64,000 nt of DNA, taken from assembly GCA_907165275.2 (NCBI GenBank), contig OU015650.1, forward strand, positions 13,918,001-13,982,000, read 5' to 3'. A model generated the notes under the pieces. The model saw only the letters and a program-made list of their open reading frames with translations. It made no database searches and had not been told where the DNA came from. Shown in pieces: positions 8,503 to 18,862 of this stretch. How positions within the stretch are numbered: position 1 is the stretch's first letter; each line of letters opens with the position of its first letter. A program made the translations under genes and the position numbers. The stretch comes from Zygaena filipendulae. Its lineage: Eukaryota > Arthropoda > Insecta > Lepidoptera > Zygaenidae.

Positions 8503-9119
8503 TTGCAATTTCAGTAAGGTACGATTGAATTCTGTATCTTCAATGGCTGCAATCACGAGAACATATTGTGGACTCGTTGATTGTTTTATTGAAGTGCAAC
8601 TTTGCATTTTGCTGCCCAACGCTGTATTTCACAATGATATCTCCGCTGTCAATGGAGTGTAGTCTTATTATAGTGGCCAAGGGGAGTTGCGGCACACTTG
8701 TTAGGATTCGGCTCAATGAATAACGTCGTCGCGACAACACGTACCGCTGCAGAGCGCACGTCCGCGGATTCTTTTGTGACGCGATCGAAGCGGTTTATGT
8801 GCTGTCAGACATGTGTTTGAGTTGTATTGTTAGCTATAAAAAGGATAAACACTCGGGTGTGTAATATAGCCCTTATTATTCAGCCATTCTATCCTTGTCC
8901 GTAGTATAAACACGAATGTAAGTTTGTTTCTTTGTTTATTACACTTTCACAGTTTAACTGCTAAACCGATCGTTATGAAATTTTGAAGGACACAGGGTAT
9001 ACACCTAATATATTTTTATTGCTTTGTTAGTATTGTAGTTTGTAACCAGCCTCCAAAATTGGTTAGCTAATAGTTACATCTGTCTCTTTAATAGCTTAAG
9101 TGCTTAAGATGTTTAGATA
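8503..9119. other. Unique sequence with a possible core promoter
   Basis: 8503-8880 is GC-balanced and rich in CpG near 8720-8790. A TATAAAAA word lies at about 8836 followed by ACTCGGGTG. A 66-codon minus frame (8540-8740) has no recognisable domain. This could be a promoter or conserved non-coding block, but nothing downstream looks like a gene. Confidence 0.2.
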
Positions 9120-9395
9120 TTTAATTTAATTTAAGTCATGTTATGCTATGGTTAGTAATATGTGGGTGATGGGTCTCTATTAAGTTGTCTGCAATAGGAG
9201 TGGAGGGTCCCTGGGTTCTATGATACAAGTTTATTTAGTTTAGAACCCAGGTCACCAACTCATTCCTATCCTACCTTTGTTGTGTTGCAATGGTTTGCGC
9301 ATTAGATTTAGAATACATTAAGGTCTAGGTAGGCATAGGTTAAGAACCTTTATCTAACCAAATAAACGTATTTTTCATTTTCATTTCATTTTTTT
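9120..9395 (+). mobile_element. Probable LINE 3' UTR remnant
   Basis: A non-coding stretch ends with AATAAACGTA and a CATTTT/TCATTT simple repeat (9361-9395), the usual form of a truncated non-LTR retrotransposon tail. No reverse-transcriptase sequence remains. Confidence 0.4.
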
Positions 9396-9484
9396 TCTTC
9401 AATATGATGCCTGACTGTGTGCCTGAAGCAAAAATAAAACTTATGCCACCTGGCGTCAGTTCTCTAATCGCTAGACTGCACTCT

Positions 9485-9679
9485 ATCTGTCTGTCCGTCT
9501 ATCTGTCTGTCTGTTTGTTCCGGCTAATCTCTAAAACGGCTACACCAATTGTAACGGGACTTTCACTGGCAGATAGCTGATGTTATAAGGAGTAACTTAT
9601 GCTACTTTTATTCTTAAAAAAAATAGTTCCTGCGCGGGGATCCGAAAGTCACGCGTGTGAAACCGCGGGGCACAGCTAG
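9485..9679 (+). mobile_element. Helitron with (GTCT)n 5' part
   Basis: Same subfamily as 5185-5488, with TCTGTCTGTCTGTTTG, GGCTAATCTCTAAAAC and GATAGCTGATGTTATAAGGA. The 3' hairpin CGTGTGAAACCGCGGG is followed by ACAGCTAG. It abuts the next Helitron directly. Confidence 0.75.
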
Positions 9680-9873
9680 TCTTTATACATATATAAAAAT
9701 TAATAGCTTTTCTTTTGTCTCGCTAAAATTCGAGAATGGCTGGACCGATTTGACTAATTTTGATCTTTTAATATTTGTGGAAGTTCGGGGAAGGTAAAAA
9801 GTAAATTAGACTACTTTACAGTTCCTGTGGGAATTCCGAAACTCACGCGGTCGAAACTGCTTGGCACAGCTAG
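9680..9873 (+). mobile_element. Helitron docked on the end of another
   Basis: Begins TCTTTATACATATATAAAAA immediately after the CTAG of the previous copy and ends ACAGCTAG at 9873 followed by T. The hairpin is eroded (ACGCGGTCGAAACTGC). Its 5' half belongs to a further subfamily. Confidence 0.65.
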
Positions 9874-10309
9874 TAATAATAAAGTTATTTATATTCTTAG
9901 GAGAGCGCATTTGAAGACTGATAAAGAAGACGTTTTTCAAAAACAAGTTGAGCTAGTATCCTAACATTATGGAGACTATCTAAGCATCTAAATAATCTAA
10001 GAATTAATGAAATACATATTTCTACACGATAAGATCAAAAAATTTTTTTTCTAAAGGAAACACTGTCGAGAAAACGGGAAAAATGTTCAAAGCCTCCGAT
10101 CTTAACTAGTTATGTACGCACCAGCCCACAAAGTAGCCTTATAATATTCGAATAGGTACCTACTTGTAAACATTTAATAATTGCCCGCTCAAAGTCGCTG
10201 AAATGCCTTTGAGAGTTCACCCGATTTAATAACGATGCTTCAAATTCTACTTGCTGCCAAGAGTGACTGCCTAACAATATCCAAATCACCAAAGTAACTT
10301 ACATGTTCA
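9874..10309. other. AT-rich sequence without a gene
   Basis: No domain-bearing frame. A 60-codon minus frame at 10110-10292 lacks any family resemblance. Confidence 0.3.
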
Positions 10310-10541
10310 CTAGCCGTCCCGCGCGGTTTCACCCGAGATAGTTCCCCCGCGGAATTGTTCCATACTAACTTTGCAACCTGTTTTCATCCCCTAGGGGTTG
10401 AATTCAAAAATCCTTTCTTAACGGATGCCTACGTAAAACAAAGAACACACCCTTCAAGTTTCCAGTTCATATGATCAGCGCTATTGGCTGTGCATCGATT
10501 GATTCGTCAGTCAGCCATTCAAGACAAAGCATTTTATATGT
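10310..10541 (-). mobile_element. Helitron, CTCTGTCCTGAATGACTG subfamily, inverted
   Basis: Inverted relative of 3113-3344: CTAG after A, GCGCGGTTTCACCCG, an eroded dyad, CATCCCCTAGGGGTTGAA, then the subfamily 5' part ending near ATTTTATATG. Confidence 0.7.
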
Positions 10542-10550
10542 AGGTATAGA

Positions 10551-10745
10551 CTAGCGTTTGCCCGCGACTTCGTCCGCGTAGAAGACAAAAATGGCTCTAA
10601 TAGGTTTTTTAATTGGTTTTCACGTTAGATTGGACCAAGGAATCTCGCTGTCGCATACAAACTTTGCCCCTCCTTTTCACCCCCTTAGCAAAATCGGAAA
10701 ATTCTTTCTTATCAGATGTCATACACACCCTCCAAGTAAACGGCG
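10551..10745 (-). mobile_element. Helitron-like element, GCGACTTCGTCCGCG type
   Basis: CTAG at 10551-10554 after A, followed by GCCCGCGACTTCGTCCGCGT in place of the usual hairpin, and a CACCCCCTTAGCAAAATCGG body distantly like the neighbouring copy. The inner border is unclear. It sits 10 bases from the preceding Helitron. Confidence 0.5.
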
Positions 10746-11423
10746 TCATAGGTACGCCATAGAAATGCGCGCTTATTGTTTATTAGTGGTTTTTGGAACG
10801 ACAAGCGCAGACACTACATTCCAACCAAATGTTCCACGATACTGACGCATTTTTTATAGCGCGGCGTGTGGCGTTGGTTAACCTTGAAAGTTTTAGCTCA
10901 CTTAATATCGGTACTTTACCATGGACTTTCAAATGCTTATATACCCACCCATCTATGTGTTAAGTTACAAAAAGTTTTAATTTCCTTTCAAACAAAATAA
11001 ATTAGAGAAAAACAAATTGGCGAACCCTTTTCTTGCGTCAAAAGGAACTGCGTCTCTTATAATAAATCATCTGAATATTCGATCGCGAACTTTCGATACC
11101 GGCCATGGCGCCCGTTTATGACGAAAGACATTCAGGTCACGTTCGCAACTGCTAAGTAAGGGGGTGACTAGGCTTATGGAAGTTCCATTCCCACTTTCAC
11201 AGCTACAGTGCCGCGGCCATCTTGGATGCAGCGACGACAAAGTTTTTGTGGTTAAATCGTAGGTACTTTATTCAGCCAAAGGACCTCCAAATTAGGTATT
11301 ATAACGAAAAAAAATTATGCTAATATATTTCTTTGATCAAAGTTTTAGGTCCACTGCTTAAATGTATGCAAAGTTAGATGAGGTATTTTTTAGATGAAGT
11401 TGAAGTATTATGATGTTTTAGAG
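10746..11423. other. Unique sequence without a gene
   Basis: Near 10765-10800 there is a weak match to repeat J (GCGCGCTTATTG...TTTTTGGAACGA). 11090-11260 is GC-balanced and CpG-containing. No gene supported. Confidence 0.3.
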
Positions 11424-11490
11424 ACAAGCTCTCTTTCCCCGCAATTTCACTAACGTGAATTTCAGAACTCCCTCGGGAACTCCCTTAAAG
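11424..11490 (-). mobile_element. Decayed Helitron 3' end
   Basis: CCCCGCAATTTCACTAACGT followed by a degenerate CTCCCTCGGGAACTCC dyad matches the shared 3' module. Both tips are gone. Confidence 0.4.
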
Positions 11491-12355
11491 GTATAAACAC
11501 TACAAACATGTTATATTTGTTTGTAAAAAGGGTCAATCCATAATTATATACGATTTTTACGTGCGATAAATTAGCATCACTTCTGACAATGTAATAAAAT
11601 CTTAGAAGTCAATTTTAAACTACTTTTAAATGTCGTATCGAAATGAAACTTTGTATGTATATGGAGCATATAAAGCTGATCTGATGATGGAGCTGAGAGA
11701 TGGCCATCGGGACTCTGTAACTAAACCCCATCGATTTCATCATCATCATCAATTTGATTGTTCTTGACAAGGACTCTGGTCCTAGATTATAAATTTTCAG
11801 TTAACTCTAAAAGCGTGTTTTTTGGTTATTTTAAAACTATTCGAACGCCAATTTATTAAGACGGCACGTACTGAATGTTTAAAACAAAAGGACATTGGAG
11901 TTTTATGTATAAAAATTCTTGCAGTTCATCATCATTTTTACTTGTTCTAAACCAAAAATAAAAGAAACATTCTCAAGAAGCGCCGTTAGAACCAACGGTC
12001 TAATATTACCTACGTTCAAATACAATATGTATTCCAAACGTGAATGTAAAACAAAACTACAGAAAAACATGTTCCCTCTATACAAAAAAACTAATGTATG
12101 TGTGATTGTGTCACATTCGCTATGGCAAATGGAAACATTTAATTCAATAATACAGTTCTCTGCGCCCGACGTCGCGCGTCGCATTCTTGTCACGTGTGTA
12201 TATACCGCCCGCCCCCGACCTGCTGGTAATACACAATATTTTGTGAAAATAAATTCTATAACATCACGCAACTTCTTTGTCCAACATTCAGTATATGAAA
12301 AAAGAGAATTCATAAGTTATGTAAAAAAATTGCCAGTGTCGTGGAACACTCGAGT
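11491..12355. other. AT-rich sequence with chance open frames
   Basis: A 163-codon plus frame (11919-12410) and a 136-codon minus frame (11903-12313) overlap. Neither has a recognisable domain, and the plus frame runs into repeat J, so both are taken as non-coding. 12160-12220 is a CpG-rich patch. Confidence 0.35.
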
Positions 12356-12547
12356 AGAACGAAGTTTCTGCGCCTCGTATAGTTTTGCGAGAAAAAGAAA
12401 AAACCAATAAGCACACAATAATACTAATCGTTCCAAAAACCGTTAACCAATAAGCGCGCACCTACGACGCTGTGGACTGTGATGTAAAATTTCTTTCACA
12501 AATAAAATCCTAGCTTCCACCCGTACCATGCGAAAAGAACTTCGTTC
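12356..12547 (-). mobile_element. Small MITE family J, copy 1
   Basis: About 190 bp bounded by inverted repeats AGAACGAAGTT and AACTTCGTTC. The inside is the reverse complement of 16024-16200, sharing GGTGCGCGCTTATTGGTTAA and TTTTTGGAACGATTA. A TA duplication is possible but not certain. Confidence 0.6.
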
Positions 12548-12565
12548 AAAAAAAAATTGGTTTTT

Positions 12566-12707
12566 TCTGTTCAGCAATTTGTTGGTATTTAAACAATGTA
12601 ATAAGGTAAACAAATAATTAAAAAACGTTCTGAAATGACTCTCAATAAAGTGTTCTGTGTCAATAACTTAATTTTATGGGTTAACATGTTATTGCTTATT
12701 GGCGTCC
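12566..12707 (+). mobile_element. MITE family A, copy 2 (left part lost)
   Basis: Carries only the right part of the element: AACAATGTAATAAGGTAAAC, then TGGGTTAACATGTTATTGCT and the terminus GGCGTCC followed by AAAT. The left inverted repeat is missing. Confidence 0.75.
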
Positions 12708-13409
12708 AAATGCGAATTTGTGTTTGCTTGTTAAGCTTTCAGGCCTTAAGGCGGTTGAGTACAACCAATCATCATGAAATAAAACAGCTGTCAAATAAAA
12801 AAAGGCATAGACTGTGCTTTTATTATTGGTGTCACATGTTATGCCTACTACTTATGTCGCATAGCATCTTGATACCAACAGGCTAAGTCCTATCGATAAA
12901 AAGGTCTCATCGGCAACGAGGTGGATAAAAAAGGTTACTTAGGTACTCCAATACTCTAAGGTTGTCTAACAGGGCTTTCGGAACTTAAGAAACTTGAAAC
13001 CCATCATGAACATAGAAAACCGTTTAATTACCTTCATAATACATATATTGCAATACGCTTGTCATATAACACGTAACACAACGAGCTTTAATAAACAATT
13101 TTCCCGGGACAACTCGAGCCGCGGTGGGTGTAACTTCAGCGTAGACCTGGAAGTATTAATTTCTCGAGTATTTTTATAATGGTTTTGTGCGTTCAGTTAA
13201 AAAAAATACTTTTATCACGTTAATTTTAAACGTTTTATCGTGGTAGTAATAAGAGTATCTTTATGTTACTTCATCAAAAATCTCATTACAGTCAAAAGTA
13301 AAATACCTACTTTAAAATTCAACGATGGTTTTGTAATCAAGTTAACTTTTACGCTTACAAAGAGTTCTCTCAGTTCTAAAATGCGAGAGTTTTTATAATT
13401 TGTTATCTA
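12708..13409. other. Sequence without a recognised gene
   Basis: Starts with a Helitron-like scrap (GTTTGCTTGTTAAGCTTTCA...CGGTTGAGT...ATCATCATGAAAT, 12720-12780). The rest is AT-rich with no supported features. Confidence 0.3.
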
Positions 13410-13567
13410 TCTATACTATAGTAAAAGGGTGTCTGTTCACGCTAATCTTCGGAACTATACTTACTGAACGCATTATCATGCGGTTTTCACAGATAGATTA
13501 TATTTATCAGACGTCGATGTCGGGGAAAAAAAAGTTGTAAAAATGCGTTTCGTGTGGACTAAACTAG
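13410..13567 (+). mobile_element. Helitron lacking its terminal hairpin
   Basis: Begins TCTATACTATAGTAAAAG, has TACTGAACGCATTATCATGC and GGTTTTCACAGATAGATTA, and ends at CTAG 13564-13567. It resembles the Helitron at 55979-56280 but lacks the CCGCGG hairpin. Confidence 0.5.
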
Positions 13568-13588
13568 CTATGCCTTTAGCTAGTTTAG
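13559..13588. repeat. Perfect 12-bp inverted repeat at a Helitron end
   Basis: CTAAACTAGCTA and TAGCTAGTTTAG flank a 6-base spacer, so the CTAG terminus is mirrored. It might act as a substitute hairpin or record two Helitron ends joined tail to tail. Confidence 0.6.
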
Positions 13589-13734
13589 AACATAAAATAC
13601 GATACTAATTATCTTTTTTGACAATAGATACAGATTAAAAAAACATTTTTTTTTTTTTTAATTACCTACCATCAGTGATCATTTTTGGATAATATCTAAA
13701 AGTATTTTGTACGAGCTATGAGTGCCATAATACA

Positions 13735-13862
13735 TCTTCACAGGAATTACTCCTACGACAGACACCAGTCTCTCACAATAAAGGTCGTACCCTTAAGTTT
13801 GTACCTACTTAGTAATGACTGTGTTGTGTTGAGTCTAATAAAGATATTATTATTATTATTAT
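13735..13862 (+). mobile_element. Probable LINE 3' tail with (ATT)n
   Basis: Non-coding sequence ending GAGTCTAATAAAGATATTAT and an ATT microsatellite, typical of truncated LINE 3' ends. Only the tail remains. Confidence 0.4.
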
Positions 13863-14113
13863 CTCTATCGATACGAAGATACGATGATGTTGATTGATTT
13901 ATCGTGATTAGAATATATCTAATTGATGATTAGATACAATATGTATTGGCAAAAAAAACGTTAGGTCAGCGGCGACCCTAATCGGAACCAGGTCGTCACA
14001 GGTGCAACTGAGATTGTTCTCGATACTGTGCCGTAAATTACTTATTTTATGTAAGTACCTACAATCTACATACTATAGTAAAGTATGTCGTATACATACA
14101 GGACGACTCGTAT

Positions 14114-14263
14114 ACTTATAGCTGACTTAAAATGGTTTGGATTCTGACGCTTTTCTGTGGTTTACTTATAGCTGACATAAAATGGTTTTGATTCTGACGC
14201 TTTTCTGTGATTTACTTATAGCTGACATAAAATGGTTTTGATTCTGTCGCTTTTCTGTGGTTC
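14114..14263. repeat. 50-bp tandem repeat, three copies
   Basis: ACTTATAGCTGAC recurs at 14114, 14164 and 14214 with 2-4 differences per 50-bp unit. The period is not a multiple of three and the frames are closed, so it is non-coding. Confidence 0.9.
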
Positions 14264-14344
14264 CATCAGTAAATGGGACTACGGTTAGTAAACATTAATC
14301 TCAGAGTCCTCTATCGAGTACCGTAATCAATTTATGTAAAAAAT

Positions 14345-14437
14345 GAATATTTGTTTCCTTTTTATTTTTTATTCCAGAATTCCCGCGGGAACTCCGGATT
14401 CAGAAACTCACGCGGGTGAACTGCGAGGCATAGCTAG
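14345..14437 (+). mobile_element. Helitron 3' fragment
   Basis: Contains AGAATTCCCGCGGGAACTCC, the hairpin CGCGGGTGAACTGCGAGG, and the tip ATAGCTAG followed by T. The 5' half is missing. Confidence 0.65.
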
Positions 14438-15039
14438 TTTAATATTAATTTGCCATACCTACCTACGTTACGGACCAAGTGTTTATTCAATTAAAATGAA
14501 AAAAAATTAAAAATGAAATATTTACTATTTACCATAACACACAACATAGCAAAGTGACAGTTCTTTTCAGGTCACCCACTTTTTTAATTAGGTACTTTTT
14601 TGGAACTTTAGATACCTAAAGTTTAACCCTTTAAAAACCAAGAAGAAGAGTAAGTCCTCAAAAAAGGAGCTCAGGGTTTCGATTACACCACAAAACGAAT
14701 TATTAGTTTTAACGAATTAAAATTACTATCCATTCTTTACATCTCGTTTATTATCTCAAATTAAAACAACCCATTTGGCTTAACAATAAAATAATGATTT
14801 GTATATTTTATTTGTTATCGCCGTTATTTCCCGTATCGCTTCGATAGAGTTAAATTATACGGGAGGCACGCGAATCGGTTTCGACGATTTATGTTCGAAA
14901 ACAAAAAAAATACAAAAGGTTATTTTAACGTGTCGTTTAATGGGTTGATAAGGACTTTATTAAAGCTACTACGGAACTTCGAGCACTTTCAAACCGCAGT
15001 TATAAGAGTACTCACTCTGATAGTAGTTTTACCTAATGT
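14438..15039. other. AT-rich sequence without a gene
   Basis: 14815-14890 is less AT-rich and holds a short dyad (CCCGTAT...ATACGGG). The 83-codon frame at 14891-15142 runs into repeat M and shows no domain. Confidence 0.3.
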
Positions 15040-15245
15040 AAGGACTAAGGATGTAGCGAGGCGGCCGGCGTTAGTAGGTAGGTATATTATGCCACTCGCT
15101 ATGATAATATCCTGCGGCCAGCCTCGTCTTTATTATCTTTAAAACTTGCTGTATTTTTGTATTCCATTTTGGTATTCTTCATTTTAAATTCAAATATTGT
15201 ATTTTCTATTTTATTTTTCTTTCGTTTTTTCTTTATTTTTCTCCT
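15040..15245 (+). repeat. Dispersed repeat family M, copy 1
   Basis: Aligns with 38968-39160: TATGCCACTCGCTATGATAA, ATCCTGC, TTATTATCTTTAAAAC, TGGTATTCTT and a long T/A-rich tail. The class is unknown; the T-rich end could be the tail of a retroelement. Confidence 0.5.
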
Positions 15246-15756
15246 TGATTAAACTTCAGACGATTCCCATCTAAAATAATGATTATTTTATTACTGCTTA
15301 TTACTTTTCATTGTGAACTCAAAATAAGCCATTTATGTCTATTGCAGCATTCCATTTATTCAAATACGAGCTAGCCGGAGGTCGTAGAACCAACATCTTA
15401 ACTTGACAAGGATGTCACGGAGCCTCGACTCCGAGTCCGATAAGTCGGAACTTCCGATTGATGTTACACCTCTAGTACTGACTTCGGCTCCAACACTTTT
15501 AAATCGAAGGTTTTATTGGGAGGTTTAAGCATGTCGCGTGGGGAACACAATAAGGATAATGGATAATTACGGACGATGATTAACACCTCTCTTCTGGCAC
15601 CACCTGCGCCGCCGAAAAACCGACTTCGGTTTCTAAAAACAATCTCCCTGACATCCCTAGTTTAATATGTATTTTTAACAGATGTCAGCTGCTTCTCTCA
15701 TTTAATATTTGGAATTACGTGCATCATTGTGACGCTTGACCTTTACCTTGGAGTAT
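15246..15756. other. Unique sequence without a gene
   Basis: 15370-15480 and 15590-15630 are GC-balanced (GAGCCTCGACTCCGAGTCCG) but no open frame or known motif was found. Confidence 0.3.
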
Positions 15757-16023
15757 TACAGCACCGTTGCATTGGTGTAGTAGAAAGTTAACTGACTGCT
15801 ACGCCTGGTGACGCAAGTTCGATCCCCGCTTCTGAATAAACATTTCTGTCATGAATATTGGTGTTTACCTCCAAATCTGGACATTAAATATGCATCATCA
15901 GTAAGTACCTATATACGTATATAAAGGATATAAGTATCATAAATCAGTTATCCGGAACTCATAATACAAACTCTGCTTAGTTTAGGACTAGCTGGCACTG
16001 TGAGATAATGCCCGAGCATTATT
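15757..16023 (+). mobile_element. tRNA-derived SINE, copy 1
   Basis: An A-box-like TTGGTGTAGTAGAAAG is followed by the B-box-like AAGTTCGATCCCCGC. The body has ACATTTCTGTCATGAATATT, GGTGTTTACC, ATTAAATATGCATCATCAGT and CTGCTTAGTTTAGGACTAG, shared with 27352-27570. No intact cloverleaf, so this is not a functional tRNA. Confidence 0.6.
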
Positions 16024-16200
16024 AGAACGAAGTTCTTTATCGCACATCAGGGATTAGTTAGGATGCGTGGAAGAAATTTTCCGTCACGACATCATAGGTG
16101 CGCGCTTATTGGTTAAAGGTTTTTGGAACGATTATTAATTATTGGTTGTTTATTGATTTTTTCTTCTCGGAAACTACGAGGTGCATAAACTTCATTCTAT
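16024..16200 (+). mobile_element. Small MITE family J, copy 2
   Basis: Begins TAGAACGAAGTTC and ends AACTTCATTCTA. The inside is inverted relative to 12356-12547. It lies directly against the end of the SINE. Confidence 0.6.
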
Positions 16201-16898
16201 CCGAGAATAAGACGAGACTCACGCATTTTTATTGTTATTTAACTAAGGAGACGCTGTAATATATTCTCGGCTCCTAAAATTGTTTGAGCATTTTTCGCTA
16301 TTTATCGTAGTTTCGGATTCGGTCATCTACGCTGACTCAATAAATTTACCCTATACTTACTGCAAAATGTTTCTCGAAACTTTTGACTTACCACGCATTA
16401 AATTAAATTTTAAAATTCTTTTTTATAGATGCAGTCAAATGTCGGATCGAACGCTTTAGATTCTCGTGCTGAAAAACTCCTTTTCATTACTCATGCTCGG
16501 AAAGTAGGTCTGAAGTTGCCTGAGAAGCGGGTTGAAAGTAACCCTTTTCAGCCCTAGGGAGAATCGCTTTCAACTGACAACTGTCAAATTATTAAAAAAA
16601 AACTAGGTCTATTTTCACATTTCTATTGAACCATGTTTCAACTTTCTATACAGCCAGCGCGAAGTAAAATTGAAATAACCTAAAGTTTAAGTAGGTATTA
16701 ATTAAAATAAAATTCACTCACTTTTTCTTAAGCTAATTCCTATTTATATTTTTTATTTTCTTTAATTAATACTTAATAATTAAAGAAAATATTTTTTTTA
16801 GGTCGCCACAATGTAAATAAAAAATACTGGCTGAATAGCTAGCCGGCCAAAGAAAAAGAAATAGGTGGGAAAGTGTCAAGCGACTATCCGATCTTCAC
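16201..16898. other. Sequence without a recognised gene
   Basis: 16720-16760 matches the outer flank of foldback element E (TTTTTCTTAAGCTAATTCCT). The rest is AT-rich with no supported features. Confidence 0.3.
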
Positions 16899-17094
16899 TC
16901 ATTTTTTCTTTAGCTAATTCCTATTTTTATTTTGACTTTCCTTGCATTCGTAATGAAAAGCACAGTGTTACCCTCGGGAGAAAGTAACTTATTTAGTGCC
17001 TCGAACTATTGGCGCCCTCGCTATGCTCGGGCGCCAAACCCCGTCTCGGCACTAAATGAGTTACTTTCACCCCTTGGATAACAATGTACTATTT
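16899..17094 (-). mobile_element. Foldback element family E, copy 2
   Basis: Inverted copy of 3948-4135. The long arms (GTTACCCTCGGGAGAAAG... / ...CTTTCACCCCTTGGATAAC) here enclose a second short dyad, GGCGCCCTCGCTATGCTCGG, that copy 1 lacks. The inner dyad is nearly the CCCTCGCTGCGCTCGGG motif of family F. Confidence 0.7.
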
Positions 17095-17726
17095 CATATC
17101 AGAATGCTGCACGTGACGCGTCTATAGGGAAGACAGTTTGAACATACATTTTTAAATTCCAGTAAGAAACAGGTGAAGTAAGGATTGTTCCATTCCAGTG
17201 CAATTCACCGAGGATCGCGGCTTCCTAGCGCGGGTAGGCGAGCACCCTCCATCCGGCGCTGTCACTTGTTTTGCATTCTGGCCGTAAAAAACGATGGCAC
17301 ACGAGTTTTTTAATTCACACCTACGCTACGCCGTGGAATCTTGTACAGTCAGCATAAAATTAAGTAATTATAAAATACAGTCAACATAGTGCTACTTACA
17401 TTCAAAGTGACTATAGCTTGTCTAAACTAAAATGACGCGGCCACTACTTAATTAGCAGTTTTAGATGCGCGAGATCATGTATCGATAATATCTCTTTAAT
17501 AGTGTGAGTATTGCAGTATTGCACACGTGTGATAAATAGGCAGACAAGATTTATATGTGTCGTATCGATATATTATTGGTTGTGCGTGTGCGTATGCCCG
17601 ATGGAGGGGCGAGTCATTTTAGTTTAGACAAGCTATACCATCATTTATGCAACAAATGCTTTTTGATTGTTGCGACAATCATATTAGCTCAGAGTATAAG
17701 TCATTTGTCCGAGGTAGGTACAGAAA
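17095..17726. other. Unique sequence with a GC-rich block
   Basis: 17195-17290 is GC-rich (TCGCGGCTTCCTAGCGCGGG) and unlike any repeat in the window: a candidate conserved non-coding element. A 67-codon frame at 17555-17758 ends inside repeat B and is not supported. Confidence 0.3.
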
Positions 17727-17795
17727 CCAAAATTCTATTAAGTCCGTCAGTTAGATAATAAAAAAAACCTGATATATTTTGCTTTATTGAAAATA

Positions 17796-18237
17796 TCCCT
17801 TCCCTACTATAAATGGACGCAGATAAGCAATAACATGTTAACCCACAAAATTAAGTTATTGATTCAGAAGCATTTATTGAGAGTTAGGGAACGTTTTTTA
17901 ATTATGTGTTTACCTTATTACATTGTGTAAATATGTAACTAAATATTGAACATAAAAAATGTTGACAAAAATGGCGCTCCTACTTTTAAAACACGATTTA
18001 CTCAAAATTTCTCCAGTGTGGGTTAACACACTATTGCTTATCTATGTCCAAATATGAATGTGGATTTGTTTGTTTGTTACGCTTTCACGCCTTAACGGCT
18101 CAACTTGGGCTCAACTGATCATCACAAAATTTTGCATACCTACATATTGTCCAGTAAAGAACATAGGATACTTTTTGTCTGGGAATGCCCGCGGGAACTC
18201 CGAAATTGACGCGGGTGAAGTCGCGGGCAACAGTTCG
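17796..18237 (+). mobile_element. Helitron inside MITE B, itself split by MITE A
   Basis: The 5' tip TCCCTTCCCTACTATAAAT follows A at 17795. The body resumes at 18050 with ATGAATGTGGATTTGTTTG, GATCATCACAAAATTTTGC, GCCCGCGGGAACTCC and GACGCGGGTGAAGTCGCGGG, ending with a mutated tip (TTCG for CTAG) before T. Confidence 0.75.
17815..18049 (-). mobile_element. MITE family A, copy 3
   Basis: Intact copy (235 bp) in reverse orientation to copy 1, with both terminal inverted repeats and AAAT on either side. It interrupts the Helitron after TATAAAT. Confidence 0.85.
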
Positions 18238-18277
18238 TACTTAGATAAAGCGCATTAAAGTTTAGGAGTGAATCTAA

Positions 18278-18665
18278 ACGTGTTGTTTCCTATCTGTAAA
18301 GCTATTTGGGATGACAAACGGACGAGACGGGATGATAAACATCACATCAACATTGTACCTTTATATTCGCCCTCACTGCAACCAATCTGCACGAGCATAA
18401 AACTGATAGCATAATGTTAAAAATGCTGTATTGGAAAATGTTTAAAAGTCGCGTAGGAAGGCGCCATATTGTGCCTTACTCAAGTCTTGGCTGCAGTATC
18501 TATGTTAGTGAAAACACGTTGGCTTACCGACTCAGCCATATCTACGTTGGAGCCACTTGGAGCGCCTCGATGTCACGTTCTTAAATAAACATCTTTATTC
18601 CTCTCTTTATGTTGTGTTCGAAATCACTGTTAAAATACGGTGACTTCGGATTCTATTATATTAAA
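18278..18665. other. Sequence with a possible LINE 3' tail
   Basis: 18480-18600 is GC-balanced and ends TTAAATAAACATCTTTATTC, compatible with a polyadenylated retroelement end. No coding remnant. Confidence 0.25.
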
Positions 18666-18862
18666 CTAGCTGTGCCCCGCGGTATCACCCGCGTGAGTTT
18701 CGGAATTCCCGCAGGAACTCCCTTCAGGGGGATGAAAAATAGATAGTAGCCGATTTTCAGACTTACTGAATATGCATAAAAAATTTCATGAGAATCGGTC
18801 AAGCCGTTTCGGAGGAATATGGGAACGAACATTGTGACACGAGAATTTTATATATTAGATTT
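18666..18862 (-). mobile_element. Helitron, GAGAATCGGTCAAGCCG subfamily
   Basis: CTAG after A, CCCCGCGGTATCACCCGCGT hairpin, TTCCCGCAGGAACTCC dyad, then GAGAATCGGTCAAGCCGTTT and GAGAATTTTATATATTAG. It serves as the empty-site reference for the C insertion at 53.2 kb. Confidence 0.75.

Larger units (their letters stand above)
17727..18277 (+). mobile_element. MITE family B, copy 2, split by a nested Helitron
   Basis: The left part (17727-17795) has TTAAGTCCGTCAGTTAGATA and TTTTGCTTTATTG. The right part resumes at 18238 with AGATAAAGCGCATTAAAGTT, which follows directly in intact copies. The 3' half with the TGACGTCA sites is missing. Confidence 0.75.

Noticed and set aside
8836..8880. Core promoter (TATAAAAA plus an initiator-like TCAGCC)
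   Set aside because: The distance is too long for a TATA-initiator pair, and no exon follows; kept only as a remark.
11903..12410. Overlapping 163-codon (plus) and 136-codon (minus) frames
   Set aside because: No domain on either strand, and the plus frame extends into repeat J, which also exists inverted at 16.0 kb.
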